Part shown: one piece after another, positions 9,135 through 18,069 of the stretch
Layout: each line of letters opens with the position of its first letter
Position numbering within the stretch: position 1 is the stretch's first letter
From: Micromonospora yangpuensis
GTDB taxonomy: Bacteria > Actinomycetota > Actinomycetes > Mycobacteriales > Micromonosporaceae
DNA: 64,000 nucleotides
Assembly (NCBI RefSeq): GCF_900091615.1
Contig: NZ_FMIA01000002.1
Location: forward strand, 6,307,001 to 6,371,000
Reading direction: 5' to 3'
Notes under the pieces: model-generated
What the model was told of the DNA's origin: nothing
The model's input: only the letters and a program-made list of their open reading frames with translations
Database searches by the model: none
Made by a program: the position numbers and the translations under genes

Positions 9135-9701
9135 TCACTTGAACTCGGCGGCCACCTTCCGCTCGCACTCCGGCGCGAGGTCCAGGCCCATGCTGATCGA
9201 ACGGGAGTCGTTCTGGTCACCGCCGAAGGCCAGGGAGATGCCGTCCTCGTCGACCTCCACGTACCTGACGCCCTGGGCCTTCAGGCACTTCATCACGTCG
9301 AGCGCGAAGTCCCGGGCCTCCGGGTTGGCCGGGTCCTTCTCCCACGGCGGCAGCGGATAGAACTGCGGCTCGCAGACCCGGTTGGCCGCCTCGAACGTCT
9401 CCATCTCGGCCTCGCTGGTCGGCCTTGGCGCGCTGCCGTTCTTGCCAGGGATGCCCTGCTCGGCCATGCACGCGTTGTACGGCCCGAGCATCGCCAGGAA
9501 CTCCTCCGACGTGGTGTCGAGCCGCTGGCGCGGACGTTCCTTCTTCGGCTCCGCGGAGCCGGTGCGTTCCGGTTCCGCGGTGGCCAACGTGGCCACCTGC
9601 GGCGCGTCGTCCTTCGCTGGCGGCCTGGCGTCCGCGCTCCCGCAGGCCGACAACGCGACCAACGCGACGGCAGCTACCAACAGCACCCGACTCCTGCGCA
9701 T
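9135..9701 (-). CDS. Small secreted lipoprotein of unknown function
   Basis: 188-aa lipoprotein. The signal peptide MRRSRVLLVAAVALVAL is followed by the lipobox LSAC, so Cys-20 should be lipidated. After a charged, Pro-rich linker the mature domain (about 65-188) contains four Cys (NACMAEQG, NRVCEPQ, VMKCLKAQG, APECERK), suggesting two disulfides. The start at 9701 is preferred over longer frames because it opens the signal peptide and has GAAGGG upstream. Similar small actinobacterial exported proteins next to MacAB-type operons are known but uncharacterised. No function can be assigned. Confidence 0.8.
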   Translation of the reverse strand: MRRSRVLLVAAVALVALSACGSADARPPAKDDAPQVATLATAEPERTGSAEPKKERPRQRLDTTSEEFLAMLGPYNACMAEQGIPGKNGSAPRPTSEAEMETFEAANRVCEPQFYPLPPWEKDPANPEARDFALDVMKCLKAQGVRYVEVDEDGISLAFGGDQNDSRSISMGLDLAPECERKVAAEFK

Positions 9702-9849
9702 GGCATCGCCCTTCGTCTCCGGTCGGCCCGGGACGCTCCCGGTCCGTTCCGGCCCACCTCCCGGCGGACTGGAGCCAGCCTGTCGGGCCCACGTGAGGAA
9801 GATGTCAGGTTCGCCGACCGGCATCGACCCGGACAGCGCGGCGCGCGGA

Positions 9850-9880
9850 TGCCGGCGTCACCGCTGCGGTGACGCCGGCA
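9850..9880. terminator. Hairpin terminator of the pectate lyase gene
   Basis: TGCCGGCGTCACCG (9850-9863) pairs perfectly with 9867-9880 around a 3-base loop. It begins 14 bases beyond the lyase stop in the direction of transcription (minus strand). Confidence 0.85.
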
Positions 9881-9893
9881 CCGTCCGTGCTGG

Positions 9894-11564
9894 TTACGGG
9901 GTGACCACCCGGCCGCCGAAGGTCACCACGAGGCGACCGTCGGAGGCGAAGGACCAACCCAGGGCTCCGGTGTACGCGGAGCACCGGGAGCCGTTGGAAC
10001 CGGACCAGAACTGGTTGGAGCTGTCGGCGTTGCCGATGATCCGGTCGTTCGAGCCGCTGTCGCAGGAGGTGTTGTTCCGGAACACCGAGGAGCCACCGTC
10101 GAAGTTGAAGTTGCGCTCGGTGTTGCCGATGTTGGCGTTGTTCGACACCGTCATCGTGCCCGGGTTGCGGTTGTAGGTGAACCCGTGCTTGCCGTTGTCG
10201 TAGGCGATGTTGCCCCGGATGGTGTGGTTCACCGCGATGTCCTCGCCGCCGAGCTTGAAGCCGTTGCGGTCACCGTTGCCGGCCTGACCGCCGTTGCTCA
10301 GCGTGCCGTTGCCGTACGCCAGGGAGGACTCGATGGTGATCGCGCCGATCGCCCCGGTGTCGCTCTTGGTGTAGAGGTCGTACCCGTCGTCGATGTTGTT
10401 GTGCGAGACGGTGTAGCGGAAGACGTTGCCCGGGCCGACGGTCAGCTTCGGGGCGAAGCCGTCGGCGTCCTCACCGTCGGAGTCGACGTTGTCGTGCGAC
10501 TCCGTGCTGACCACGAGGTTGTTCGACGGCCACTGGTCCCGGGGTGCGTTGGCGATCAGCCGGGAGAGCTGCAGCCCGGAGTCCCGGTTGTGCCGGGTCA
10601 CCACGCGCTCGATGATGTTGTTGTTGCCGGCGAGCAGGATGCCGTTGTCCCCGGCCCGTTCGACGACGATGCCCCGGACGTGCCAGTACGACCCGCCGAT
10701 GGCGAGTCCCCGGTTGGCCGGGTCCTCGCTCTGCGCCGAGAAGTTCAGGACCGGGGTCTCGCCGGCGTACGCGAAGATGTTCTTGCGGCCGCTCGACGTG
10801 CCGTTGTTGCCCTGCCCGATGGTGATGGTCTGCGAGTAGCGGTAGGTGCCACCGCGCAGGAAGATCGTGCCGCCGGGGGCGATCCGGGTGATCGCGGAGG
10901 TGAGCGTGGTCGGGTTCGCAAGCGTGCCGGCCGCGCCGTCGGTGCCGGTCGGTGCCACGTACAGGGTGCCGCTCGACGGGGGTGGGGTCGACGGCGGAGG
11001 CGTGCCCGGCGGGGTGGTGGGTGGGGTCGTCGGCGGCGGGGTGGTCGGCGGGGTGGTGGTGCCGGCGGCGTACGTCTCGAACTCGGCGATCCGCGGCGTG
11101 CCGCTCGCCCCGGTGATCTCGAAGTTGATCTTCCGGAGCGAGGTGGCGGTGAAGGATACCGCTCCGGCCCCGGTACCGCTGGCCAGGACCGCGCCGTTGT
11201 CGTTGTTGACCAGCCGCCAGGAGCCGATGACCCCGACGGCGCCGGCCGCTTCCCTGATGTTGACCGAGGCCACCGTGGTGGCCGCACCCCACTTGATCGA
11301 GATCCGGCCGGTCGAACCGGACGGCGACCACCAGGTGCCCATGTTCCCGTCGAGCACGTTGCCGTAGCTGGTGCCGCTGGCCTTGCTGGAGCCGTCGGAG
11401 CCAGCCCCGAGGCTGAGGTTCGTCGCGTTGGCGTTTACCGACGTGCCGGCGGGGCCGTCCGCCGCACCCGACGCCTGGGTCACCGGCAGCGCCGCAGCCA
11501 CCACGGCTGCGGCGACCACGGCGGTACCGCCGGCAAGAAGCCGGTGTCGCACGGAAGTTCTCAC
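9894..11564 (-). CDS. Secreted pectate lyase, polysaccharide lyase family 9 type, with carbohydrate-binding module
   Basis: 556-aa exported enzyme. The signal peptide is about residues 1-33 (LLAGGTAVVAAAVVAAALPV). A discoidin/F5-8-type binding domain (about 40-165, WWSPSGSTGRISIKWG) is joined by a Pro/Thr linker (TTPPTTPPPTTPPTTPP) to a right-handed beta-helix (about 200-555). The beta-helix carries the Asp cluster typical of the PL9 calcium site (SHDNVDSDGEDADGFAPK and NNIDDGYDLYTK); the Lys in DLYTK or FAPK is in the position expected for the catalytic base. It should cleave polygalacturonate by beta-elimination outside the cell. It is monocistronic, with its own operator and terminator. 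Confidence 0.9.
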   Translation of the reverse strand: MRTSVRHRLLAGGTAVVAAAVVAAALPVTQASGAADGPAGTSVNANATNLSLGAGSDGSSKASGTSYGNVLDGNMGTWWSPSGSTGRISIKWGAATTVASVNIREAAGAVGVIGSWRLVNNDNGAVLASGTGAGAVSFTATSLRKINFEITGASGTPRIAEFETYAAGTTTPPTTPPPTTPPTTPPGTPPPSTPPPSSGTLYVAPTGTDGAAGTLANPTTLTSAITRIAPGGTIFLRGGTYRYSQTITIGQGNNGTSSGRKNIFAYAGETPVLNFSAQSEDPANRGLAIGGSYWHVRGIVVERAGDNGILLAGNNNIIERVVTRHNRDSGLQLSRLIANAPRDQWPSNNLVVSTESHDNVDSDGEDADGFAPKLTVGPGNVFRYTVSHNNIDDGYDLYTKSDTGAIGAITIESSLAYGNGTLSNGGQAGNGDRNGFKLGGEDIAVNHTIRGNIAYDNGKHGFTYNRNPGTMTVSNNANIGNTERNFNFDGGSSVFRNNTSCDSGSNDRIIGNADSSNQFWSGSNGSRCSAYTGALGWSFASDGRLVVTFGGRVVTP

Positions 11565-11652
11565 GGTGGGACTCCTCGCAAGTGAGCAGGTGGCTACGTC
11601 TTCGCGCCCTCAGCCTGGCCATAGAGCGAAACATCGATGTAACACCACCGTA

Positions 11653-11666
11653 GGAAAGCGCTTGCC
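11653..11666. promoter_or_regulatory. LacI/GalR-type operator upstream of the pectate lyase gene
   Basis: GGAAAGCGCTTGCC is a near-perfect palindrome centred on AAGCGCTT (11656-11663), the core recognised by LacI-family sugar repressors of actinomycetes. It lies 89 bases before the lyase start in the only intergenic region of that gene, so sugar-responsive repression is likely. No LacI-family gene is in the window. Confidence 0.65.
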
Positions 11667-11717
11667 ACCCACGCAAGGGCAGAGACGTGCAGGTTTGTTG
11701 CAGGATCGGGACCGCAG

Positions 11718-12449
11718 CTACCCGCGCGCGGCGGCGCGGCGCCCGCCGATCTCCCGGACGGCGAACCACGCCAGTGGCACCAGGGCGCTCGCCGCCAGGA
11801 TGGCCGCCGGCAGCAGCCATCCGACGCCGCCCACGCCCGTGGCGACGAAGCCGGTCACGAAGGCGAGCACGGCGGCGGCAACCGCGTAGGCCCGGCCGGA
11901 GCCACCCCCGAAGCTCCGCTCCCGGCGCAGGCGCCACACCCCGTAGAGCTGCACCACCATCAGCACGAACGCCGGCGGCAACAGCGTGGAGACCAGCATG
12001 ACCCCCGGCGGCCAGGGGTCGCGCACGTACTGGTCCTCGACGGTCACGAGGTGCCCGCGCCACGTACCCACCCGCACGGTCTGCCCCTCTTCGACGGTGA
12101 GGTAGGCAGCCCGGTCCCGCAGCACGGAGGTCCGCTCACCGCCGCCGGGCAGCCGGTACCGGACCTCCTGCACGCTGCCGCCGCCGTACCCGTCGTCGAG
12201 GCTGCGGTAGCCGACCGCCACGGCCTCGGCCTGCTGCACCACCAGGGTGCCCGCCCGGTGGGCCCCGGACGCGCCCAGCTCCACGTAGCCACGGTGGCCG
12301 AGATAGGCCAGGAGGACGAGAGCGACCACACCGGAGGCCACCGCCAACCAGAGACGGTCGCGGGCCTCCTGCCGGCCGACCGGCGGTACACCACCACGCC
12401 TGCGCTCGGGGGTCATGTCCACCATGCTAACGAAGCACGGCAACAGCAA
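11718..12449 (-). CDS. Membrane protein, DUF3592-like
   Basis: Up to 243 aa. TM1 (about 36-52, VASGVVALVLLAYLGHRG) precedes an extracytoplasmic beta-rich domain with the DUF3592-like pattern (VQEVRYRLPGGGERTS, LTVEEGQTVRVGTW). Three further helices follow (about 153-170, 188-205, 209-228). Three ATG codons are possible (12449, 12425, 12416); none has a strong ribosome site and the first is reported. Function unknown. The base composition matches its neighbours. It stands outside the biosynthetic cluster, behind the terminator at 12501. Confidence 0.7.
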   Translation of the reverse strand: MLLPCFVSMVDMTPERRRGGVPPVGRQEARDRLWLAVASGVVALVLLAYLGHRGYVELGASGAHRAGTLVVQQAEAVAVGYRSLDDGYGGGSVQEVRYRLPGGGERTSVLRDRAAYLTVEEGQTVRVGTWRGHLVTVEDQYVRDPWPPGVMLVSTLLPPAFVLMVVQLYGVWRLRRERSFGGGSGRAYAVAAAVLAFVTGFVATGVGGVGWLLPAAILAASALVPLAWFAVREIGGRRAAARG

Positions 12450-12500
12450 CGACCCAGTCGATCACCGAACGTGATCACGGTTGGTCGATGGTCGCCGATG

Positions 12501-12527
12501 GGGCCCGGCACCGGTGGCACCGGGCCC
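12501..12527. terminator. Hairpin downstream of the first NRPS gene
   Basis: GGGCCCGG (12501-12508) pairs with CCGGGCCC (12520-12527); the interior contains a second short symmetric element, CACCGGTG. It lies 24 bases beyond the NRPS stop on the minus strand and probably marks the left edge of the biosynthetic cluster. Confidence 0.65.
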
Positions 12528-12550
12528 GTCCGCTGCCCCGTCTCCTCCCG

Positions 12551-15500
12551 TTATCCGGTACGCCCACCCGAACCGCGGTCCCGCAGCCCCCGCAGCACCG
12601 CCGTGACCACCGCGGCGAAGGTCGGATCGGCGAGGAAGGCGTCCATCGTGATCCGGGTACCGAAGCTGTCCCGCACCGCCTGGCACAGGGCGAGCGCACC
12701 GATGGAGGTGCCACCCGCGTCGAAGAAGTCCTGCGCCCCGGGGCTGTCCGCCGGCGCCCGACCGAGGGCCCGCCACCAGAGCACCGCGAGCCGGTCGTTG
12801 AGCGGCGACGGGGGAACGGTGGCGCCGCCCTGCGCCGAGGCCAGCCGGGCCAGCGCCACCCGGTCCACCTTGCCGTTCGAGGTCAACGGCAGACTGTCCA
12901 CGGTGATCGCGCGGTTCGGCAGGAACCGGGCGGGCAGCCGGTCGCGCAGGAAGTCCCGCAACTCGGCCACGCCCATCGTGGCCCCGGCGGCGACCACCAG
13001 GTAGGCGATCAGGTCCTGGTCCCCGGCGGGCGTGCGGTACAGGTCGACCACGGCGTTGCGCACGTCCGGGTGCAGCCGCAACGCGACCTCGATCTCGCCC
13101 GGCTCGATCCGGTTCCCGTGCAACTTGATCTGACGGTCCACCCGGCCGAGGAAGTCGAGGTTGCCGTCCGGCAGCCAGCGCACCAGGTCACCGGTGCGGT
13201 ACACCCGGGAGCCGGGCGGGCCGTGCGGATCCGGCTGGAACCGCTCCGCGGTCAGCGCCGGCCGGTGCAGGTAGCCGCGCACCACCCCGTCGCCGCCCAT
13301 CCGCAGCTCACCGGGGACCCCGTCCGGGGTCAGGTCGCCGAACTCGTCGGTGACGTAGGCGGTGAGGTTGGTGAGCGGCCGGCCGATCGGTGGTCGGCCG
13401 GGCGGCGCCGGGTACGGGAAGCGGTACTCCGTCGAGGTCACCGTCACCTCGGTCGGGCCGTAGATGTTGTGCACCTCCCGCTCCGGGGTCCGCCAGCGCG
13501 GGGCGAGGTCACCGGGCATCTCCTCGCCGCCGACGTTGAGCATCCGCAGGTCTTCGAAGCCGTCGAGATCGAGCAGCTGCGGGATGACCGGTGGCAGGTC
13601 GGCTGCGGTGATCCGCTCGGTGCGCAGCACCACGGCGAGTTCCCTCGGGTCGTACAACGCGGCCCGTGGGGCGTGCACCAGCGTCGCGCCGTTGGCCAGG
13701 GTGGCGAAGATGTCGAAGACGCTCACGTCGAAGCAGGGGTTGGCGAACTGCAGGATCCGGTCCCCCGGCCCGATCGGGAACCGGTCGCGGCAGTGCAACA
13801 CGTAGTTGACCGCCGAGCCGTGCTGCACCAGCGTGCCCTTCGGCCGCCCGGTGGAGCCCGACGTGTAGATCACGTACGCGAGCCGGTGCCCGTCGATCGC
13901 AGGGGTCCGGCCCGGCTCCGGCGCGGTGCCCTCCGCTGCGGTGTCCTCCGGCGCGCGGCCCTCCGGTGCGGTGGCCGGCGGTGCGCCGCCCGGGTCGGCG
14001 GGGTCGACGATGACGGTACGGACGCCGGCCGGCAGCCGCGCGGCGAGCGTCGCCGTGGTCACCACCAGCCCGCACCGGGCGTCGCCGATCTGGTAGCCGA
14101 GCCGCTCGACGGGATGGTCGGGGTCCAGCGGCATGTAGGCACCGCCGGCCCGCAGGATCCCGAGCATGGTCACCGGCAGCGCCGGCCCCCGCTCGAACAG
14201 CACCCCGACGATCTCCTCCGGCGCGATCCGCAGCTCGGTCAGGGCCGCTGCCACCCGCTCGGAGCGGGCCCGCAGCTCGCCGTAGGTGTAGCCCCGGCCG
14301 TCGAAGCGCAGTGCGGTCGCCCCGGGAGTGCCCGCCGACCATTCGTCCACCAGCTCGACGAGGTTCCGGGACCGCCGGTCGTCGCCGGTGGACACCGGGC
14401 CACGACCCGTCTCGACCAGTCCGCGCACCTCCTCGGGGTACAGCAGCGTCGCCGATCCGACCGCGGCCTCCGGGTCGGCGACGGCCTGGCCGAGCAGGTG
14501 CAGCAGGTGGCCGCCGACCGCCCGTACCTGCTCGGCGGCGAAGAGCGCGGGTTGGTACGCCAGGCGTACCCGCAGGCCGTCGGGGCCACCGGTGAACGCC
14601 CACACGGCCAGGTCCAGCCGGCCCAGAGCCGGGGTGACCAGAGCCGCGCCGGCTGCTTCCACCAGCGCGACAGTGGTCTGGAACAGCGGATGGCGGCCCG
14701 GCTCCCGGGCGGGTGCGGCGGCCCGTACGACGTCGGTGAACCCGGTCCGGTCGAGGCTCGCCCGGGCCAGGCCGGCGGCGGCGTGCGCGGTCAACGCGCG
14801 CCAGCTCAGGCCGGTCACCGGCAGGTGCAGGACGGCCGGGGTGGCGACGACGGAGGTGTCGATGCTGGAGGTGGCGTGGGTGGAGGTGCCGTCGGCCGGC
14901 GGCCGGCGCAGGGTACCGAGCACCGCGGACCGGCCACCGCCGCCGTACCGGCTGAGCAGGACACTCCACGCGGCAGCCAGCACGGCGAGCAGTTCGTCAC
15001 CCGACCTGGCGGTCAGGGTGGCCGCGAGGGTCGGGGGGAGGTCGACATCATGGGTCGCGGCGGTCCATGTCGCCGGTCCCGTGCGGTCCGCGCCGGTCCA
15101 CAGGCCGGTCGTCCCGCCGGCCGGCGGCGGTGTCGGATCGACCACCGCCGCGTCGGACGCGCCCGGACCGGCGCTTTCCGGGTCGCTCCCCGCCGGTCCG
15201 GCCCCGGCCGGATCGGGAACGGCCGGATCGATGTCGGCCGGATCGGTGCCGGCCGGGTCGATGTCGGCCGGGTCGTCGGTGGGGGTCCGGGCCGGATCGG
15301 GTCGGTCGGCGGGGGGCTGGCCGGCGGCGGTGGCGATCGCGGTGAGCAGGGCCGGCGCGGTCCACTCGTCAACCGCGATCCGGTGCCCGACCAGGAGCAG
15401 CTCGTCGGGACCGTCGGTACGGCGCAGCAACGCCACCCGGACCGGGCAGTCGGTCGCCAGCTCGAACCGCCGCTCGACCAGCTCGGCCGACTCGGTCTCG

Positions 15501-15853
15501 GTGGGATCGGTCAGCACGGCCGGGCCGGCGGGGACGGCATTCGGCTCGGACCACCGGATCGGGCCCTCGGCGCCGTCGGCCCAGCGGTGGCGCCAGAGGT
15601 CGTGCTCGGCGGCGACGGCACGCAGCGCCACGTCGAGACGGGCCGGTTCGACCGGGGTGTCCAGGGCGGTCCGGGCCACCACGTGTACGGCTCCGGCCCG
15701 GTCCGACCACCGGTGGGCCAGCCACCAGGGCTCCTCGGCCGGTGCCAACGGTACGGTCCGGTGTGCCGTCGGCGCGGCGGTGGCTGCCCGGCCGGCACCA
15801 GCCCGGCCAGCGGCGTAGGCCCGCCGGTCGATCCGCGCAATTCTCTCCACCAC
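12551..15853 (-). CDS. NRPS module, degenerate C - A - PCP (candidate initiation module)
   Basis: 1100 aa. The condensation-like domain (about 40-470) has GHRIAVDEW where HHxxxDG is expected: the catalytic second His is Arg, so it is probably inactive. It also carries a Pro/Asp/Ala-rich loop (about 180-245). The A domain (about 490-985) is intact: YTSGSTGRPKG, IYGPTE, YRTGDL, the GRVDRQIKLHG region and NGKVD. My reading of its specificity residues is D-V-F-D-L-V-I-V-T-K, which I cannot match to a known monomer; it resembles the A domain at 32910. The PCP has AGGTS with the pantetheinyl Ser near residue 1049. A dead C domain is consistent with a starter module. It is transcribed away from the dioxygenase gene at 16025, with a cluster operator between them. 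Confidence 0.92.
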   Translation of the reverse strand: MVERIARIDRRAYAAGRAGAGRAATAAPTAHRTVPLAPAEEPWWLAHRWSDRAGAVHVVARTALDTPVEPARLDVALRAVAAEHDLWRHRWADGAEGPIRWSEPNAVPAGPAVLTDPTETESAELVERRFELATDCPVRVALLRRTDGPDELLLVGHRIAVDEWTAPALLTAIATAAGQPPADRPDPARTPTDDPADIDPAGTDPADIDPAVPDPAGAGPAGSDPESAGPGASDAAVVDPTPPPAGGTTGLWTGADRTGPATWTAATHDVDLPPTLAATLTARSGDELLAVLAAAWSVLLSRYGGGGRSAVLGTLRRPPADGTSTHATSSIDTSVVATPAVLHLPVTGLSWRALTAHAAAGLARASLDRTGFTDVVRAAAPAREPGRHPLFQTTVALVEAAGAALVTPALGRLDLAVWAFTGGPDGLRVRLAYQPALFAAEQVRAVGGHLLHLLGQAVADPEAAVGSATLLYPEEVRGLVETGRGPVSTGDDRRSRNLVELVDEWSAGTPGATALRFDGRGYTYGELRARSERVAAALTELRIAPEEIVGVLFERGPALPVTMLGILRAGGAYMPLDPDHPVERLGYQIGDARCGLVVTTATLAARLPAGVRTVIVDPADPGGAPPATAPEGRAPEDTAAEGTAPEPGRTPAIDGHRLAYVIYTSGSTGRPKGTLVQHGSAVNYVLHCRDRFPIGPGDRILQFANPCFDVSVFDIFATLANGATLVHAPRAALYDPRELAVVLRTERITAADLPPVIPQLLDLDGFEDLRMLNVGGEEMPGDLAPRWRTPEREVHNIYGPTEVTVTSTEYRFPYPAPPGRPPIGRPLTNLTAYVTDEFGDLTPDGVPGELRMGGDGVVRGYLHRPALTAERFQPDPHGPPGSRVYRTGDLVRWLPDGNLDFLGRVDRQIKLHGNRIEPGEIEVALRLHPDVRNAVVDLYRTPAGDQDLIAYLVVAAGATMGVAELRDFLRDRLPARFLPNRAITVDSLPLTSNGKVDRVALARLASAQGGATVPPSPLNDRLAVLWWRALGRAPADSPGAQDFFDAGGTSIGALALCQAVRDSFGTRITMDAFLADPTFAAVVTAVLRGLRDRGSGGRTG

Positions 15854-15884
15854 TCACCGAGACTCCCCCCGCGCGGGTGACCGA

Positions 15885-15910
15885 GGCAGTCGGGTATCCA
15901 CCTGACTGCC
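15885..15910. promoter_or_regulatory. Cluster operator, copy 1 (26-bp interrupted palindrome)
   Basis: Arms GGCAGTC (15885-15891) and GACTGCC (15904-15910) flank a 12-base spacer beginning GGGT. It matches four other sites in the cluster at the invariant positions TCGGG, C and GAC. It lies in the divergent region between the NRPS gene at 15853 and the dioxygenase gene at 16025, 114 bases before the latter. Apart from this site the 171-base gap shows only ribosome-binding sites. Confidence 0.75.
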
Positions 15911-16024
15911 CTGGCAGGGGGGTCGTTGCGAGCCTGGGACCAGTCCACATCCGTCGGCGATCCGGCGATCTTGCGGGCAGGCCGCCGACGGCGTGCGTGT
16001 CCGCCGGCAAAGGCGAGGTACGGC

Positions 16025-17098
16025 ATGAGCAAGTCGACCATCGAGGGCAGCGAACAGCGGCACACAGCGATTGCTCGCCTCACTCTCTCCAGCGCTGAGC
16101 GCGAGGAGCTGACCGGCCTCGTCGACGAGGCGCTGACCGGACCGCAGGCGCTGCCCGTCGAACACCAGCTCGGTCGGCTCGCCGTGCTGGCCCACCGGCT
16201 GCCGGAGCGGGTCCGGGAGACGCTCACCGAGTTCCGGCTCACCGGCCGGCCGTACGGCGGTCTGGTGCTGGCCGGCCTGCCGCTCGACGAGTCGGCCCTC
16301 GGCCCCACCCCGGCCAGCTACAGCGAGGTCACCGACCGGCCGGAGCTGCACCGGGCGACCGCCCTGCTGGCGCTGCTCGCGTCGCTGCTCGGTGACCCGT
16401 TCTCGTTCCTCAGCCAGCAGAAGGGTCAGCTCTTCCTGGACGTGTTCCCGGTGACGCAGCACGAGAACGACCAGCTCGGTTCCAGCTCGGCGGTGGAGCT
16501 GGACTGGCACAACGAGGACGCCTTCCACGAGGACCGGGCGGACTGGATCATGCTGCTCTGCCTGCGCAACCACGATCTGGTGCCGACCACCTTCGCCACC
16601 ACCGAGGCGCTGCCGTTGGACGCCGAGACGGTACGGACGCTCTTCGCCAGGCGCTTCGTCATCCTGCCCGACGAGTCGCACACCGCCTCGTTCAACCAGG
16701 CCACGACCGGGGTCACCGACGACGCGATGCAACAGCTGGCCTTCGACCTGATCGCCGACCTGAACACCGGCAAGCACCAGATCCCGATCCTGACCGGCGA
16801 CCCGCAGGCCCCGATGATCCGGATCGACCCGGCCTTCATGCAGCGCGACCTGGGTGACGAGGAGGCGGAGCGGGCCCAGCAGGTCCTCATCGACACGTTC
16901 GCCCGGCGGATGACCGACGTGCCGCTGACCACCGGGGAACTGCTGGTCGTGGACAACAAGCGGGCGGTGCACGGCCGACGGCCCTTCAAGGCCCGCTACG
17001 ACGGCACCGACCGCTGGCTGCGCCGTACCAACATCACCGCCGACCTACGGCGCACGGAGGGTCGACGCGGTGGCAGCCACGGCCGCGCCGTGGTCTGA
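16025..17098 (+). CDS. VioC/OrfP/MppO-like Fe(II)/2-oxoglutarate amino-acid hydroxylase
   Basis: 357 aa, the length of the viomycin arginine beta-hydroxylase VioC. The iron ligands of the clavaminate-synthase-like fold are visible: H-x-E in LDWHNEDAFHED and the distal His in VDNKRAVHGRRPF; an Arg for 2OG lies in the RWLRRTNI segment. Family members hydroxylate C3 (or C3/C4) of L-Arg. It could supply 3-hydroxyarginine or hydroxylate another basic amino acid for one of the two unassigned A domains. ATG 16025 is chosen because GCGAGG precedes it by 6 bases; longer frames show no homology. It has a cluster operator upstream. Confidence 0.88.
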   Translation: MSKSTIEGSEQRHTAIARLTLSSAEREELTGLVDEALTGPQALPVEHQLGRLAVLAHRLPERVRETLTEFRLTGRPYGGLVLAGLPLDESALGPTPASYSEVTDRPELHRATALLALLASLLGDPFSFLSQQKGQLFLDVFPVTQHENDQLGSSSAVELDWHNEDAFHEDRADWIMLLCLRNHDLVPTTFATTEALPLDAETVRTLFARRFVILPDESHTASFNQATTGVTDDAMQQLAFDLIADLNTGKHQIPILTGDPQAPMIRIDPAFMQRDLGDEEAERAQQVLIDTFARRMTDVPLTTGELLVVDNKRAVHGRRPFKARYDGTDRWLRRTNITADLRRTEGRRGGSHGRAVV

Positions 17099-17179
17099 CC
17101 CGCTGCGGCCGGTCCGACGCGGGCCCAGGCCGGCTCGGTGCCGGTCCGGACCGGTCGGTGCCGGTCCGGCTGGGTGCGG

Positions 17180-17557
17180 TCAGTCGGCGACGGTGTGACC
17201 GGCGTCGTGCAGGGCGGTCAGCGCGTCGGCGCGCCGATCCTCCGGCACCAGCACGAGGTCGGCGTGGTGGGTGGACGCGACGAAGACCGGCACCCCGGCC
17301 TGCGCCAACGGCACGAGCAGTGCGGAGAGCATGCCGGGCAGGTCCACCGGATGGGCCTGGTCACCGGTGTAGAGGGCGATCCAGGTGCCCTCGGCGGGCT
17401 TCTCACCGGCGGCCACCGGCCGGATCACGGTGAGCCCTTCGGGGGCCCTGACCAGGGCGATCCACTCAGCCGGGGGTACGGAACCGTCGGCAGCCAGCTC
17501 CATCGTGCATCGGCCGGGCAGCACCCGCAGTCGCTGGCTGGTGTCGGAGGTTGGCAC
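17180..17557 (-). CDS. ACT-domain protein (CASTOR-like)
   Basis: 125 aa. Two ACT-like halves are visible, with VPPAEWIALVRAPEGLTVI and LPGMLSALLVPLAQAGVPVFVASTHHADLVLVP, the pattern of actinobacterial ACT_7 proteins that bind amino acids. A TAGGGT hexamer 6 bases before the GTG start suggests a leaderless transcript. It is convergent with the VioC-like gene and divergent from the VOC gene. A role in the cluster is not indicated; it may simply be a housekeeping gene enclosed by the cluster. Confidence 0.75.
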   Translation of the reverse strand: MPTSDTSQRLRVLPGRCTMELAADGSVPPAEWIALVRAPEGLTVIRPVAAGEKPAEGTWIALYTGDQAHPVDLPGMLSALLVPLAQAGVPVFVASTHHADLVLVPEDRRADALTALHDAGHTVAD

Positions 17558-17627
17558 GCTTGTACCCTACCGGCCCATCGCCGGCGCTCCGCCGCGAGCG
17601 TCGGCCACCTCGATCGACAGGAGTCCC

Positions 17628-18029
17628 GTGCCCGCCGTCATCCGTCACGTCACCATCGACTGCCGTGAGCCGTACGCCCTGGCCCAGTTCTGGAGTGTGG
17701 TCACCGGTTTCCCGCTCGACACCGAGGACGAGCCCGGCGACGACGAGTGCGCGGTGGTCCCGCCGGACGGGGGATCACCGGTGCTGCTCTTCGTGCAGGT
17801 GCCGGAGGCCAAGGCGGGCAAGAACCGGGTACACCTCGACATCGCGCCCCGCTCCGGCACCCGTGACGAGGAGGTCGAGCGGTTGCTCGGGGCCGGGGCC
17901 AGCCTGGTCGACGACCGGCGCAAGCCCGACGGCAAGGGCTGGGTGGTGCTGGCCGACCCCGAGGGCAACGAGTTCTGCGTCGAGCGCGGCGAGGCCGAAC
18001 GAGCGAACGACAAGCCGTCCGGCACCTGA
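17628..18029 (+). CDS. VOC-family (glyoxalase-fold) protein
   Basis: 133 aa with two beta-alpha-beta-beta-beta units: VIRHVTIDCREPYALAQFW at the N terminus and KNRVHLDIAPRSG plus VLADPEGNEFCVER at the C terminus, the usual VOC signatures. GTG 17628 follows GACAGGAG. Such proteins act as metal-dependent lyases, isomerases or binding proteins (resistance). Its position inside the cluster makes a resistance or tailoring role possible, but nothing in the sequence proves it. Confidence 0.85.
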   Translation: MPAVIRHVTIDCREPYALAQFWSVVTGFPLDTEDEPGDDECAVVPPDGGSPVLLFVQVPEAKAGKNRVHLDIAPRSGTRDEEVERLLGAGASLVDDRRKPDGKGWVVLADPEGNEFCVERGEAERANDKPSGT

Positions 18030-18069
18030 CGGACCTCGGCCGGCACGCCGGTGCGTCGTCAACGCGCCG

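Noticed and set aside
17099..17179. GC-rich inverted repeats after the VioC-like gene as a terminator
   Set aside because: Several overlapping CCGGTCCGG-type repeats allow many weak pairings but no single dominant stem, so no terminator is claimed.
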